64,000 nucleotides of DNA from Anisus vortex (lineage: Eukaryota; Mollusca; Gastropoda; Planorbidae): positions 11,071,224 to 11,135,223 of the forward strand of contig OX421499.1 in the NCBI GenBank assembly GCA_949126835.1. The letters run 5' to 3'. Within the stretch, counting starts at the first letter, position 1; each line of letters starts with the position of its first letter. This document shows, in pieces, positions 1-12,702 of the stretch. The notes beneath the pieces were generated by a model, which saw only the letters and a program-made list of their open reading frames with translations, had not been told where the DNA came from and did no database searches. A program made the translations under genes and the position numbers.

Positions 1-2087
1 CAGTCAATATACAAAATAACAGTCAATATACATAATAACAGTCAATATACATAATAACAGTCAATATACATAATAACAGTCAATACACATAATAACAGTC
101 AATACACATAATAACAGTAAATATAATTAATAACAGTCAATATACATAATAACAGTCAATACACATATTAACAGTCAATACACATAATAACAGTCAATAT
201 ACATAATAACAGTCAATATACATAATAACAGTCAATATACATAATATCAGTCAATATACAAAATAACAGTCAATATACATAATAACAGTCAATATACATA
301 ATAACAGTAAATATAATTAATAACAGTCAATATACATAATAACAGTCAATACACATAATAACAGTCAATACACATAATAACAGTAAATATAATTAATAAC
401 AGTCAATATACATAATAACAGTCAATACACATATTAACAGTCAATACACATATTAACTGTCAATACACATAAAAACAGTCAAGATACATAATAACAGTCA
501 ATACACATAATAACAGTCATTACACATAATAACAGTCAATATACATAATAACAGTCAATATACATAATATCAGTCAATATACATAATAACAGTCAACATA
601 CATAATAACAGTCAATACACTTAATAACAGTCAATACACATAATAACAGTCAATATTATACATAATAACAGTCAATATACAAAATAACAGTCAATATACA
701 TAATTACAGTCAATTTACATAATAACAGTCAATATACATAATAACAGTCAATATACATAATAACAGTCAATACACATATTAACAGTCAATACACATAATA
801 ACAGTCAATATACAAAATAACAGTCAATATACATAATAACAGTCAATATACATAATACAGTCAATATAATTAATAACAGTCAATATACATAATAACAGTC
901 AATACACATAATAACAGTCAATACACATAATAACAGTCAATATGTATAATAACAGTCAATATACATAATAACAGTCAATATACATAATAACAGTCAATAC
1001 ACATAATAACAGTCAATACACATAATAACAGTCAATACACATAATAACAGTCAATATACATTATAACAGTCAATACACATAATAACAGTCAATACACATA
1101 ATAACAGTCAATATACAAAATAACAGTCAATATACATAATACAGTCAATATAATTAATAACAGTCAATATACATAATAACAGTCAATATACATAATAACA
1201 GTCAATACACATAATAACAGTCAATACACATAATAACAGTCAATATGTATAATAACAGTCAATATACATAATAACAGTCAATATACATAATAACAGTCAA
1301 TACACATAATAACAGTCAATACACATAATAACAGTCAATATACATAATAACAGTCAATATACATAATAACAGTCAATACACATAATAACAGTCAATATAC
1401 ATAATAACAGTCAATATACATAATAACAGTCAATATACATAGTAACAGTCAACATACATAATAACAGTCAATACACTTAATTACAGTCAATACACATAAT
1501 AACAGTCAATATACATAATAACAGTCAATATTATACATAATAACAGTCAATATACAAAATAACAGTCAATATACATAATACAGTCAATATAATTAATAAC
1601 AGTCAATATACATAATAACAGTCAATATACATAATAACAGTCAATACACATAATAACAGTCAATACACATAATAACAGTCAATATGTATAATAACAGTCA
1701 ATATACATAATAACAGTCAATATACATAATAACAGTCAATACACATAATAACAGTCAATACACATAATAACAGTCAATATACATAATAACAGTCAATATA
1801 CATAATAACAGTCAATACACATAATAACAGTCAATATACATAATAACAGTCAATATACATAATAACAGTCAATATACATAGTAACAGTCAACATACATAA
1901 TAACAGTCAATACACTTAATTACAGTCAATACACATAATAACAGTCAATATACATAATAACAGTCAATATTATACATAATAACAGTCAATATACATAATA
2001 ACAGTCAATACACATAATAACAGTCAATACACATAATAACAGTCAATACACATAATAACAGTCAATACACATAATAACAGTCAATAC
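1..2087. repeat. 19-bp satellite array with ~437-bp higher-order period
   Basis: About 110 tandem units of a 19-bp AT-rich motif, cagtcaatatacataataa, with variants (atacac, tatgtata, taattaa, acttaat). Marked variants recur in the same order: the block running from the short unit at about 1133 through the tatgtataat and agtaacagtcaac variants is repeated starting near 1570, so part of the array has been amplified as a higher-order unit of about 437 bp. No gene lies here. Confidence 0.95.
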
Positions 2088-2716
2088 TGTTATGTATCTC
2101 TATATTATGATGACTATTATTACGACTCGTTAAATCGGATTCAATGCATATAGTTGTATCTTTATTAGAAGTCTCTAGATTCTGCTAATCTGTAGCCCTA
2201 GCTAGGGGTTCCTTGACTGACAGGTCTATGCAGCAATGTAGTTATATTCGGGATAATTATCTTCAACACCTTTCTCAACAATGATAGATCAAACAACTCC
2301 AGTTGTTGAATAAACAATTTTATTTAAATTGTAGACTCAATATAAACGATCAATAAATGCCTCAACTGATGGCCACATAAGTATCAAAATAAATGGCATG
2401 TAATGTACAAGTATTAATATAGCGACTTCACTCTACAAACTTTCCAAACTGAACTAACTTTAAGGAGGTCGGGACTTTACAAAGAAAACTATCATCGAAG
2501 ATTCTACAGGGTCTTAATACGCATTTTAACCTCTTTCTCTATAATTACTACGATCCAGAATTATCCTCCAATTTCCACGGGGTTTGAACGAATTATTTTA
2601 TTTAAACTGCCCTCAGGGCATAAAGGTCAAACCTTGGTCGCCTTGGACTCTGATACGCACTTGTTAAGAGGTCAATGCCTTACTACGTCATTCCTTTATG
2701 ACCGATATTCGTAACA
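2088..2716. mobile_element. Solo LTR inserted in the satellite
   Basis: A 629-bp non-repetitive block interrupts the 19-bp array. It starts TGTTATG and ends CGTAACA, so the ends are the inverted TGTTA/TAACA typical of LTRs, and it is flanked by a direct repeat atac (2084-2087 and 2717-2720) that belongs to the satellite unit. It holds no ORF and includes an AATAAA. A BEL/Pao or gypsy origin is possible; the family is not determined. Confidence 0.6.
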
Positions 2717-2841
2717 ATACACATAATAACAGTCAATACACATAATAACAGTCAATATACAAAATAACTGTCAATATACATAATAACAGTCAATATACAT
2801 AATAACAGTAAATATAATTAATAACAGTCAATATACATAAT
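2717..2841. repeat. 19-bp satellite, distal remnant
   Basis: The 19-bp array resumes after the solo LTR for about six units and stops at 2841. Confidence 0.9.
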
Positions 2842-2861
2842 AGGGAACACTTAAGTAAAAC

Positions 2862-3110
2862 AGTAAAGTATCACAGTCTCATCAATTTTATTCTTTAGGC
2901 CTGGGAAGCAGCGTTCAAAGTTTCCATGATCACGGTATACTAAGGGATTGTGCTGCCAGCCACGCTGCCTTTACTTTATTATCAACTAATAGTAGATACT
3001 TTTCAGAGCAGGATAGACTCAGGAACAATCTTCAGAATCGGGAGCAAATCCTTACCTTCATCGGGATTCGAGCCTTGGCTCTTCATTAGGCTACACTAGG
3101 TCACCATATC
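2862..3110 (-). mobile_element. tRNA-derived SINE, family A (minus)
   Basis: Read on the minus strand, a tRNA-like head near 3060-3110 carries an A-box-like segment and a good B box (GGCTCGAATCC), followed by a body with the signature ctgagtctatcc and caaagtaaag, which recurs in the copies at 34290, 37420 and 48880. The copy is diverged. Confidence 0.55.
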
Positions 3111-3904
3111 CCATAAAAACACTAAAAGTTATGACGAAGGGCTGAAATGATGAATGGTTAAGAGTTCGTTTGTTTCTTTAATATAAATCGTTAGATGACA
3201 CCACATCAAATCTATGCCTTATAAAGGATTTAAAAACAAATAATGTCAATTTTAAATTTTGTGAAGATATATTCTTATCTATCTTTTCTAAAGATATATG
3301 ATGACAACTATAAACTATTTATTTTAAACCACAATTATGCCATAATATGCCGATTATTTATCTAAAAAATTCTGTTTATTGATGTTTCACGACTGGACAA
3401 GACATTAAGGTATCTGTAAAAAAAGAAAAAAATAATTATGAACATATTTCACAAAATGCTGTCCAAGGAAAGTAATTGGTGATGTTATATTTACTTTTTC
3501 TTCATGAATACAACTGAGTCGATATTTTGTTGATTCAAAACAAAATATACAAAACAAACATATCATGTAAACAATTATTTCTGTTAATACAGCTGTTCTA
3601 AAAGACGACATCTATGTATTTGGTTGCCAAGCAACCAGATTATCTTTTGAGTGTAATTGACATAAAATTACATAGATCTACTTGCACAGAAAACGCTCTA
3701 GTCTATATTTAAAATCTCTGAAGTTTAAACTTTACTTTTTTTTAAATTTTCGCCAATTTTGACGTCATGTTGTTCACTTATCTATAATTTATTCTACACG
3801 AAGAAAATTATCAAAAATTGCCGCCTTAATTATACTCGAAAAAAACGTGTGTTCAGGCAGTCTGTTTTTGTTGCAAAAATTATAAATGAAATGACAAGCT
3901 GGCA

Positions 3905-4015
3905 CGTTTTAAAAACGAGGGAAATCGCACAGCGGAAGTGGCCACGTCAACAGCAGGGCATCAAAATGGCGGATATGTTCCCTACGACATTAGCATCCGC
4001 CACGTGAGGATGTGC
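3905..4015. promoter_or_regulatory. Possible promoter-like patch
   Basis: A locally GC-richer patch with gcggaagtgg (ETS-like), aaaatggcgg (YY1-like) and ccacgtga (E-box) within about 100 bp. These motif types cluster at animal housekeeping promoters, but I see no linked coding exon, so this is weak. Confidence 0.2.
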
Positions 4016-4437
4016 GCAGAAGAGGAAGCTTGCTGAAATTACCGGAAACGGGAAATATTATTACAAACAATACGCAAATCAATAGATCAATAAAACTGAA
4101 GAGAGCTGTAATAATAAAGTTTTTTTTTTAAAAAAAAACAAAGGGTTTCCTGGTCTAAGCATAACAAATAGGCCTCTTGTTGATTCCGGTCATATAACAA
4201 TCAATGACAGTTATTATATCTGTTATTATAATAAAGTTTTCGTATTAAATAACAAAAGCGGGTTTAATTGACAAGTCTTAACAAATATACATGCATAAAA
4301 GGTCGACAAAAAAGACATTTCCGGTCTTATTCGATAATTTACTTCGAAACATGTCTGTGTGCTACGTTACTGGTTGTACGAAAATATGTAGATAATTAAA
4401 TTTTTATTTCATTTCCATAAGATAAAAAACATACAAA

Positions 4438-4523
4438 ATGGTATGTTGCCATATGGCTACAGTGCTTCTATGTAGTAATTTATGTGTGTTTCATATTTTG
4501 GTTGCCATATGGCAACATACAAC
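4438..4523. repeat. Short inverted repeat around palindromic gttgccatatggcaac
   Basis: ggtatgttgccatatgg near 4440 is matched by ccatatggcaacatac near 4506. The second arm contains a perfect 16-bp palindrome. The function is unknown; it may be the end of a degraded DNA element. Confidence 0.5.
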
Positions 4524-5427
4524 ATATTTCTTTTACATGACCTATTAGATAAATATATTATGTTTACATTAGTTTCATATTATTAATAATAGCTTATATT
4601 AGTATTAATAATTTTATATTTGCATCAAATTAAAATTATATTTAGGTTAATTTTAAAATGTTATCTATTGTAAATACTCAAAATCAATAGATAGTGGTTC
4701 ACCATATATAGTATACAAGTCTTATATTTTATTGTAGAAAAATCTCATTCTTGTATTTCTTTCTCTAGAGCTTGTATAACAACAGTCATGGACACAGCAA
4801 GTTTTGATGAAAAAAAATATACAGATGTAGGTTTACACATTCTTATTACTCCTGAGTATTCTCATGATAGCCGCAGTATTCTTCAGAAGATTGTGCTAGA
4901 GTTAAAACTTGGATCCTGAAGTTCCGCAATAATCACAAATATATACAACCTCGAGAAATTGGCTTACCTTCTTTAAGTTAAGAAAATGAGTTGAGATTAC
5001 TCTTTGGGCTCGGAGAGCAAACACCATTGTATAGCACAAGGTAGAACATGACCGCGAAGGTATGAACGGTGCCCAGTCCACCCACTCCTACAACACAAGG
5101 CACTAGAAATGTATGTTCTAAATAATCTCATCTGCTTCCTTGCAGTTTCCACAATGGGTCCAGGTGGGACCTAAACATATTGGCAGTGTCAAGTTTGAAA
5201 CTGGGCATTTGTAGTACGGTACCGGGTATGTTCCCTTCTGCTTAGGTTCCGAAATGGATACGCTCGATCGGGTCATTTTATATAATGAATATAATAGTAA
5301 TGTTCAATCACTGATGCTGATGGTTTGATCTACAGGAACTCTCCAATGAGCATGGATTGCAAGGGGCGAGTGCCAGAAATTCAACCATGACTAAGAAGTT
5401 GGGGAACATGTCATCAAAGACATTTGC

Positions 5428-6188
5428 ATGACATAGTATCCACATGAGTCACCACCACCCAATGACAGAGTATCCACTAGAGAGTCACAACCACCCAATG
5501 ACATAGTATTCACTAGAGCTTCTTCACCACCCAATGACATAGTATCTACTTTAGTCACCACCACCCAATGACATAGTATCCACTAGAGAGTCACCACCAC
5601 CCAATGATATAGTATCCACTAAAGAGTCACCACCACCCAATGACATAGTAATCACTAGAGATTCATAACCACTCAATGACATAGTATCCACTTTAATCAC
5701 CACCACCTAATGACAGAGTATCCACTAGAGAGTCGCCACCACCCAATGACATAGTATCCACTTTAGTCACCACCACCCAATGACATAGTATCTACTTTAG
5801 TCACCACCACCCAATGACATAGTATCAACTAGAGAGTCACCACCACCCAATGACATAGTATTCACTAGAGAGTCACCACATCCCAATGACATAGTATCCA
5901 CTTTAGTCACCACCAACTAATGACAGATTATCAACTAGAGAGTTACCACCACCCAATGAGATAGTATCCACTTTAGTGACCACCACCCAATTACAAAATA
6001 TCCACTAGAGAGTCACCACCACCCAATGACATAGTATTCACTAGAAAGTCACCACATCTCAATGACATAGTATCCACTTTAGTCACCACAACTTAATGAC
6101 ATAGTATCTACTTGAGAGTCACCACCACCCAATGACATAGTATCCACTAGAGAGTCACCACCTCCCAATGACAGGGTATCCACTAGAG
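5428..6188. repeat. 36-bp satellite (left part)
   Basis: Tandem units built on atgacatagtatccact followed by agagagtcaccaccaccca (36 bp) or the shorter tttagtcaccaccaccca. On the minus strand the 36-bp unit reads as a repeating 12-codon frame (SLGGGDSLVNTM-like), which explains the short ORFs here. The array resumes at 8253. Confidence 0.9.
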
Positions 6189-8252
6189 CAGCGGTTCCCA
6201 AACTGGGGGGCGCGACCCCCATGGGGGTCGAATGACCATTTCGCGGGGGTCGCCAAAGACCTTCGGAAAACGTATGTTTTTGATGGTCTTAGGAACCGAA
6301 ACACAGTTCATCTTTCCGTCTCCAAGCGAGTCCACTTACATGCAGATACATCCGCATACTACGTGTAGGTTACTTGGCATAATGACATCAATACAGGTGC
6401 ATGTGACAAGGTCGGCACCATAATGCACGTATGCGGACCAGTAACACGTGTGTAGAGATTTGTGTTAAAAAGCCTCTTCTCTGTTAAAACAGCCATTGTG
6501 TTAAAAGCAGTAGTATTGGCGATAAAACGACCGACACTTCATGAATATTTTGGAATTTAGTTTAGATTCTGTTCGGCCTGGTTTTCAAAATAATTAGTGA
6601 CCAAAAGTAATCGGAGCTCACTTAATGATATTATATGGACAAATATTAGCAACAAAGACATTGCCACACCAGTTAAAAGAAGTAATATAAAGCGTCATAA
6701 GTTGTGCCCTTTTGTAAAAACAAGATCTTTAAACAGTCGACTGTTTTCGCAATTGTGCAACGAGTATGATGCTCCGAACAATGCTAGCTATTTCACACTT
6801 GTGAGATGATTGTCGAGAGAAATTAAAACTTGTTTTTTTTTAGCTTCATGGTGAACTAGATTTTTTAATATATTTTATATCAGAAAGCAAGACTGCTCTT
6901 TGAAGCACTTTTCGGCGATCAAAGTGAACTGCAGACAATAAATTACTTGGTTGACATTTTGTCGTCTTGAATGAGTTAAATTTATCACTGCAAGGAGGAA
7001 AAATATAACATGCCTTAATTTATCTAAAACGATCCGATCATTCCAACTGAAATTTAGCTTTTGCATAAATAAATTTGATGAAAATGAAATGTATATGCTG
7101 TCTACTTCAGGCCCCACGAAGAGGGCGTGTGTTTGTGTGTTTGTGTGTGTGTGTAGTTATTGCGCTGCGACGGGGCCCATAAGAGTTTATCTTTGTAATA
7201 TTTTTTGTAAGATCAATGCTGAAGTTTAGGAAGAGTTACATTAATTTAAATTAAAAACGGTACTTGATTAAAGTTTGTGAATGTGAATGTGAAGGCTTGT
7301 AAGGTTGTGAATGATATGATTACATTGTAATAGATTCCTGATTTCTATAAACGTATGTAATGCAAATAAATCATCTAGATTTGACTGGTGTTGAAAAGTG
7401 GGATCGAACCGGCATTTTTTTTTCTCATGCGGCTCCTGGTCTACTGTATGTTTTCTTTGAAATACATGACAAAATGATTACGATGAAAAATTCTGTGAAA
7501 TAACACTTTCACATGCTTGCAGACGAAATTTCATGATTTTTTCCAAATCTACCTGACACTACATATCTATCTATGTACGTGCCAAAGCCTATTCACATTC
7601 AAAGTTTAAGATATTCCTGAGAAAGCACAAAGTTCATTGAGCGTATTAACAACGATGCATAGAGAACTGATTTCTCTATAATGCCAGGTACAAAATTCTG
7701 AATCAAATGTTTGCAGTCATAAACTATTTTGACTGAGATTGTGTTGCGCCATTTTCTTCCATTTCCAACAAAATATCTTAGTAAACATGCTTTTCCACCT
7801 TGTTGGTTATCAAGTCTAAATACAGTAGACTTATTGTTGGAAGTGAACTGCTTAGTTGTGCTCTTGCAAAGACTGTCCCAAGAATTTCTGAACCGATGAG
7901 AAATACGCAATGTCAACCATCACAATAGTTGACGTTGACGTTCGTGTTGTAATTAGAAATATAGGCCTAAGCCTATACCGGTATCCTGCAATATTTAATT
8001 ACATTTGTTTTTATGTCTTCTTTTTTTAAAATGATTAATCGCTATGCTTTAATTAGGTTCAATTTGTAACAATAAAAATACACCCTGCACAATAGATATT
8101 TACATTACAATTCATAACAGTCGCAAAATGCAGTAATAATAAAGTAGAAACGAAATTATTATTTTTTTTATGGGGGGGGGGGTGTGTGTGTTGCCAAAGC
8201 ATGACAAACCGTAAAAAGGGGTCGCGGCCTAAAAAAAGTTTGGGAACCACTA
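6189..8252 (+). mobile_element. Degenerate hAT element in the 36-bp satellite
   Basis: A 2.06-kb insertion with imperfect terminal inverted repeats (left cagcggttcccaaact, right agtttgggaaccacta) and a perfect 8-bp target duplication cactagag at 6181-6188 and 8253-8260, as expected for hAT. The duplicated 8-mer is part of the satellite unit. A transposase remnant lies at 6597-6830. The rest is non-coding, with a GT microsatellite near 7125-7155 and a G-run near 8172. Confidence 0.85.
6597..6830 (+). pseudogene. hAT (ZBED5-like) transposase fragment
   Basis: The translation contains FVKTRSLNSRLFSQLCNEYD and then a VRWLSRE block. This is the conserved stretch of ZBED5/SCAND3-type hAT transposases, in which a short helix precedes the invariant (E/L)VRWLSRG motif. 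The frame opens at 6597 and is lost soon after the WLSR motif. The N-terminal BED finger and the C-terminal dimerisation region are not recognisable. It lies inside the hAT element and in the same orientation, so it is the remnant of its own transposase. Confidence 0.65.
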
Positions 8253-8732
8253 CACTAGAGAGTCACCACCACCCAATGACATAGTATTCACTATAGAATC
8301 ACCACCACCCAATGACATAGTATCCACTTTAGTCACCACCACCCAATGACAGAGTATTCACTAGAGAGTCACCACCACCCAATGGCATAGTATTCACTAG
8401 AGAGTCACCACCACCCAATGACAGGGTATCCACTAGAGAGTCACCACCACCCAATGACATAGTATTCACTAGAGAATCACCACCACCCAATGACATAGTA
8501 TCCACTTTAATCACCACCAGCCAATGACAGAGTATCCACTAGAGAGTCACCACCACCCAATGACATAGTATCCACTTTAATCACCACCAGCCAATGACAT
8601 AGTATTCACTAGAGAGTCACCACCACCCAATGACATAGTATTCACTAGAGAGTCACCACCACCCAATGACATAGTATTCACTAGAGAGTCACCACCACCC
8701 AATGACATAGTATTGATTAGAGAGTCACCAGC
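8253..8732. repeat. 36-bp satellite (right part)
   Basis: Continuation of the 36/34-bp array after the hAT insertion. About 13 units, ending at 8732. Confidence 0.9.
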
Positions 8733-8979
8733 TTCCGCCCATGACGCATTCTCATATTCTAAGAAATTGTCAGAACAAAAGAATTATTGACATGTGAGAA
8801 ACACACTATGTATCTCAGCTATCAAAAGTCAAATTGTTTTAGACAGTTCTACTAACTTCTACCAGCATTGTGGTTTTATCTACGAAAAAAAATAATTTCT
8901 TAGATTCATACTTTTTTTTTTACAAAAATTCCTTCTAACCAATATTTTTATCTTGTACAGCATCATTTATATGTGCTTA

Positions 8980-9662
8980 AGCATGTTCTTAATTGCCCGA
9001 ACTAGTTTCGGTCGAATCAGGTATCGTTCAATTCGCAAGAGCTACTGTTTGCTCTTAAATGGGCTCGTGCACTTTCGCCGACATTAGGGCGAGCTAGGAA
9101 GCTCAGCGAAATGGTGCTCTTGTTTTTAACTGGTCTATTTTTAGCGCTGAGGCGAACTGCTGGATGTTAATATTGCTGCAAAATGGCTGCGCTCACAGAC
9201 GAAGAAGCTTTGGATGTTGCGATTACATTGCACAAAGATTTTGGGCAATATTGTTCAAGGCCTTGGTTTTTTTCACCCTTATTTTTATAGTCCCGATGGA
9301 GTGAGTTCCACAGGCATGGACATTTTCCGATGCATCTATGAATATTACTAGACTGTCCTCTGACATCTCTGGCAGCTGACTGTCTTGTAAGACGCCATTT
9401 TTTTTCATTAAGACTAGGAAATTTTGGTGCCTTTTCGCATAATGAACGTGATCAATTCAGCCAATCAATACGCGGCTTCGTCAACATGTCGACGAAGCAA
9501 TCGTTCGCCCGAATTTGGCTCGCCGATACCCCCCGAGATGTCACTTGTCGAGCAATAGATCGCCCTGTTAAGCGCGAAAACGACGAAAGGCGAGCAATTT
9601 ACGAAGCGAACCCTTGCTCGGGCTGTTCGGCGAAGTACAATTCGGGCAATTAAGAACATGCT
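8980..9662. mobile_element. Harbinger-like DNA element with perfect 22-bp TIRs
   Basis: The left end begins agcatgttcttaattgcc and the right end is its exact reverse complement; the repeat is perfect over 22 bp. The flanks are TTA at 8977-8979 and 9663-9665, a target duplication typical of PIF/Harbinger. The interior is GC-richer than its surroundings and has repeated gcgaa/ttcgc motifs. It carries only short ORFs (for example from ATG 9183, about 31 codons) that I do not recognise, so it is probably non-autonomous. Confidence 0.65.
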
Positions 9663-9865
9663 TTATGCGAGAACAAATGCATATAAGTACTCTTTCTTCC
9701 CGAGTGGCATTCTGGCATGGAATGGGTTACCTGAACAAACCAGGAAAACCAATAACTTAACATAATTTAAAACATTAATACAAATGCAAGACTAGACTCG
9801 GACCACGGATGAGCTTAGGACGCAATAATCTTCTTTATAGAAGGAGCGTCTGTAATGTATAAGTT
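9663..9865 (+). mobile_element. LINE 3' end fragment (I/Jockey-like)
   Basis: The translation includes ARTNAYKYSFFPSGI followed by a WNGLPEQT-like motif, the usual extreme C-terminus of I/Jockey-type LINE ORF2 proteins. It is followed by a 3' tail, caataatcttctttatag then aaggagcgtctgtaa. A longer copy lies at 38140-38575. The same tail ends the family B SINEs. Confidence 0.6.
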
Positions 9866-11179
9866 AAGATAAAATGGGCGGAAAGCTCGATACGTTTATA
9901 TTTTGCAGTTCTTTCCCCTCCCCTTTTTTATGTGTTGGACTTGCAGAAATTGATAATGTGCTAGGTTGGCTTCCTTTTGTTTAAAGTAATCTATTATAAA
10001 ATTATTTTTTTTTACATATACTAGATCTAGTAGTCTATTGCTAACCATACATTTTTTTTTTTGGTTTTCTTTTCCTTTAAGTTTAAATCTTTTATGAAAA
10101 ATATAATATAAGTTTTGCCGTTTTGGTAAATTTAATTCTAACGTAAGCCTTGTAATAATGTAAAATAATTCCCATAAGATTGGGTCATTATATCTCAAAT
10201 ATATTAAATACGTCAAAAGAAATATATTTGTTTATTATGTACAATTAATTCCTTCTGTTTTATTCTGGAAAACATTGAAAACGTTTAAAGTGTAGGAAAT
10301 GTTATTATTTATGAGACGATTTGATGAGACATGTTAGTACATTGAGTGAGAGTTGAGGAATCAATAACACTGAATTAATTCATATTGTACAGGTAACAAT
10401 TTTTTAAAGTCTCTAATTATATATTTTCATAAGACGCGATGTCCTAACAAATTGCTGGGGAACATTCTTTAGGTGCCTGATTTCTAATTCGATAAGCCTC
10501 ATTTCCAGCCTCCACCACCATGTGTAGAATTTATGTTTACCTGGTTGTGATATGTTTGGGTGGAAATAAAGTCAGCTGGATTGTTGTGCTGGCCACACAA
10601 TCCATTCACCCCCTACTGCGGTCAGTGAAATTGATATATTCTGCCATATAGATGGCACAAGGTATGAAACTTGACCTATAATTTAAAAAAAAAGAAGTCA
10701 AATATTCTTTATTTAACCAACATTGAAATTATCCCTTTATTAACCCATTTGAATATTAAAACGACAAGCGTATTCATCAAGAATGCCCATAAAAAGGTCA
10801 ATAAAACGATTCAGCCATATGGCAATGTACGGTCATTTACTTAATGCGCTACAGCATTGTAATATCATACAACCCTGTTGTAATCACAAATTACTTATTG
10901 GAGAGGGGAGGACGGAGGCTTCAAGACCCACTCCTAATTTATTCATGAGTGGTAAGTCCAGGCAACAGAAAATGACCAGGTCCCCTAACTCTTGACCCTG
11001 TTCTGGCAATTCTATAGATCGATTGAAAAGATATTAGACAAATGTGGTCAGTCCATGATCCCATTGGGTGGGGGAATGGGACTGAACTTAGTGGTCAGTA
11101 CGTGGCTAGTGATAGATGTTTTCCTAGTTTGAAATAACCGCTTTATACTTTTAGGGTGTTAGGACTCATACAAAGTATA
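9866..11179. other. No gene recognised
   Basis: AT-rich non-coding DNA. A possible diverged family A SINE body lies around 10510-10680 (contains tgctggccacacaatcca), but its tRNA head is not clear. ORFs are short and unrecognised. Confidence 0.6.
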
Positions 11180-11807
11180 GGGAGTTTGCAATCACGTGTT
11201 TTTTGTGAACTTTGAGTAATGGTGTACAATGGCCGCTGTATTAATATAGTTTCATATAGGCTTGAGCTTTTTTAAATTGATATTTTGTGTTTAAAATGAT
11301 GATTAATGTATTAATATGGATTTTTTAAATTCTATATTAGATTAATAGACACAAGAAGATTCTTACATTAAAAATGTTACATTACTATTGAACGATTAGG
11401 CCTACAATGAAAATAACGAATGACTACAATAATTCACTTCAATAAATCCACTCAAATGCAACACTTACCGGCCAGATATTAAGATGATGAATTGAGCTTA
11501 AAATGTTAAAATTCGTTGAAAAAATACCATGTCAGTCTTTCTATTGTAATAGTAAGATGATCTACGACGATTTATCTAATAACTATGTTTACAGCAGCGC
11601 ATAGAACTGTTCTCAACGGGAACGGGATATGCGCTATATAAGTCTCATATTTTTTTTTTATTTTAATGATTTGTGCGTAGGATAGCCAATATTCAGATGT
11701 GAATTTGGCATGATAAAGAAGTACTTCACCATTTTTGTACACCATTTGGCGTCTATTTACACAAATACGTCACTAAAAAACATAAGCCACGCCCATTGCG
11801 AACGCTC
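11180..11807 (+). mobile_element. TA-flanked DNA element, copy 1
   Basis: A 628-bp element with ends gggagtttgcaat and attgcgaacgctc, flanked by TA on both sides, with an inverted-orientation copy at 59485-60053. It has no transposase ORF. Near 11590-11660 it contains a segment (gcgcatagaactgttctc) that is also found, in reverse, at 28100-28160. Confidence 0.6.
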
Positions 11808-12192
11808 TATTGGTTACTGATCTACAAGTCATGTATCGTGTTTTCGGTGAATGTTTGTATATTATTATAAGGGTGTTTGTTTTAAGAGTACTTCCTATTA
11901 ATGAGGTTTATGCGTGTGGTGTCTTTTGCTTGGGCTGTATTTGTCTAGTGAAAATATTTAAAATGGTGTTTGTTTGTGGTATGCGTATCGTGGATGTTGC
12001 AAGATGGATCAGTATTTTGGATGTATTATAATGCATGCATAGTTTTTATCCTAAGATTGAATGAGCCGTGAACTATGTGTGTATGTTTGTTTGTGTGGCA
12101 ACGGTCTTATATTAATAATAATGATTTTTTATATAGCACTTGCATCCATGCTATTCAATTTAGCATGCTCAGTGCGCCCTTGATGTAAATTG
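11808..12192. other. No gene recognised
   Basis: A 73-codon ORF at 11810-12031 shows no recognisable motif. The rest is non-coding. Confidence 0.5.
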
Positions 12193-12292
12193 CAGTGACT
12201 GATGTGTGGGTAGACTGATGTGTGGGTAGACTGATGTGTGGGTAGACTGATGTGTGGGTAGACTGATGTGTGGGTAGACTGATGTGTGGGTA
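12193..12292. repeat. 16-bp minisatellite (~6 copies)
   Basis: Tandem gactgatgtgtgggta, about six nearly perfect copies. Confidence 0.95.
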
Positions 12293-12334
12293 CGTAAAGC
12301 ACACAGCCACTAGTTAAAGAGAAAGCTCTTTAAA

Positions 12335-12702
12335 CTCTTTCTGTTTATATATAGTGCAGACCTTGCACAGATTGACTCTTTCTGTTTATATATAGTGCAG
12401 CCCTTGCACAGATTGACTCTTTCTGTTTATATATAGTGCAGCCCTTGCACAGATTGACTCTTTCTGTTTATATATAGTGCAGACCTTGCACAGATTGACT
12501 CTTTCTGTTTATATATAGTGCAGACCTTGCACAGATTGACTCTTTCTGTTTATATATAGTGCAGCCCTTGCACAGATTGACTCTTTCTGTTTATATATAG
12601 TGCAGACCTTGCACAGATTGACTCTTTCTGTTTATATATAGTGCAGACCTTGCACAGATTGACTCTTTCTGTTTATATATAGTGCAGACCTTGCACAGAT
12701 TC
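12335..12702. repeat. 41-bp minisatellite (9 copies)
   Basis: A unit beginning ctctttctgtttatatatag and ending in cacagattga repeats every 41 bp at 12335, 12376, 12417 and so on, nine times. The main variation is cagacc versus cagccc. Confidence 0.95.

Larger units (their letters stand above)
3111..5427. other. Intergenic stretch without a recognisable gene
   Basis: AT-rich DNA. It includes the promoter-like patch at 3905-4015, the inverted repeat at 4438-4523, and a 43-codon ORF at 4788-4919 preceded by a splice-acceptor-like pyrimidine tract. I recognise nothing in that ORF and do not call it a gene. Confidence 0.6.

Noticed and set aside
1..2087. CRISPR-like array
   Set aside because: Units are contiguous without unique spacers, and the genome is animal.
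4788..4919. 43-codon ORF (starts MDTASFDEKKYTDV) after a splice-acceptor-like tract
   Set aside because: Too short, without a recognisable partner exon or family.
7599..7916. 105-codon minus-strand ORF within the hAT element at 6189
   Set aside because: No transposase or other motif recognised, and it is opposite to the transposase remnant.
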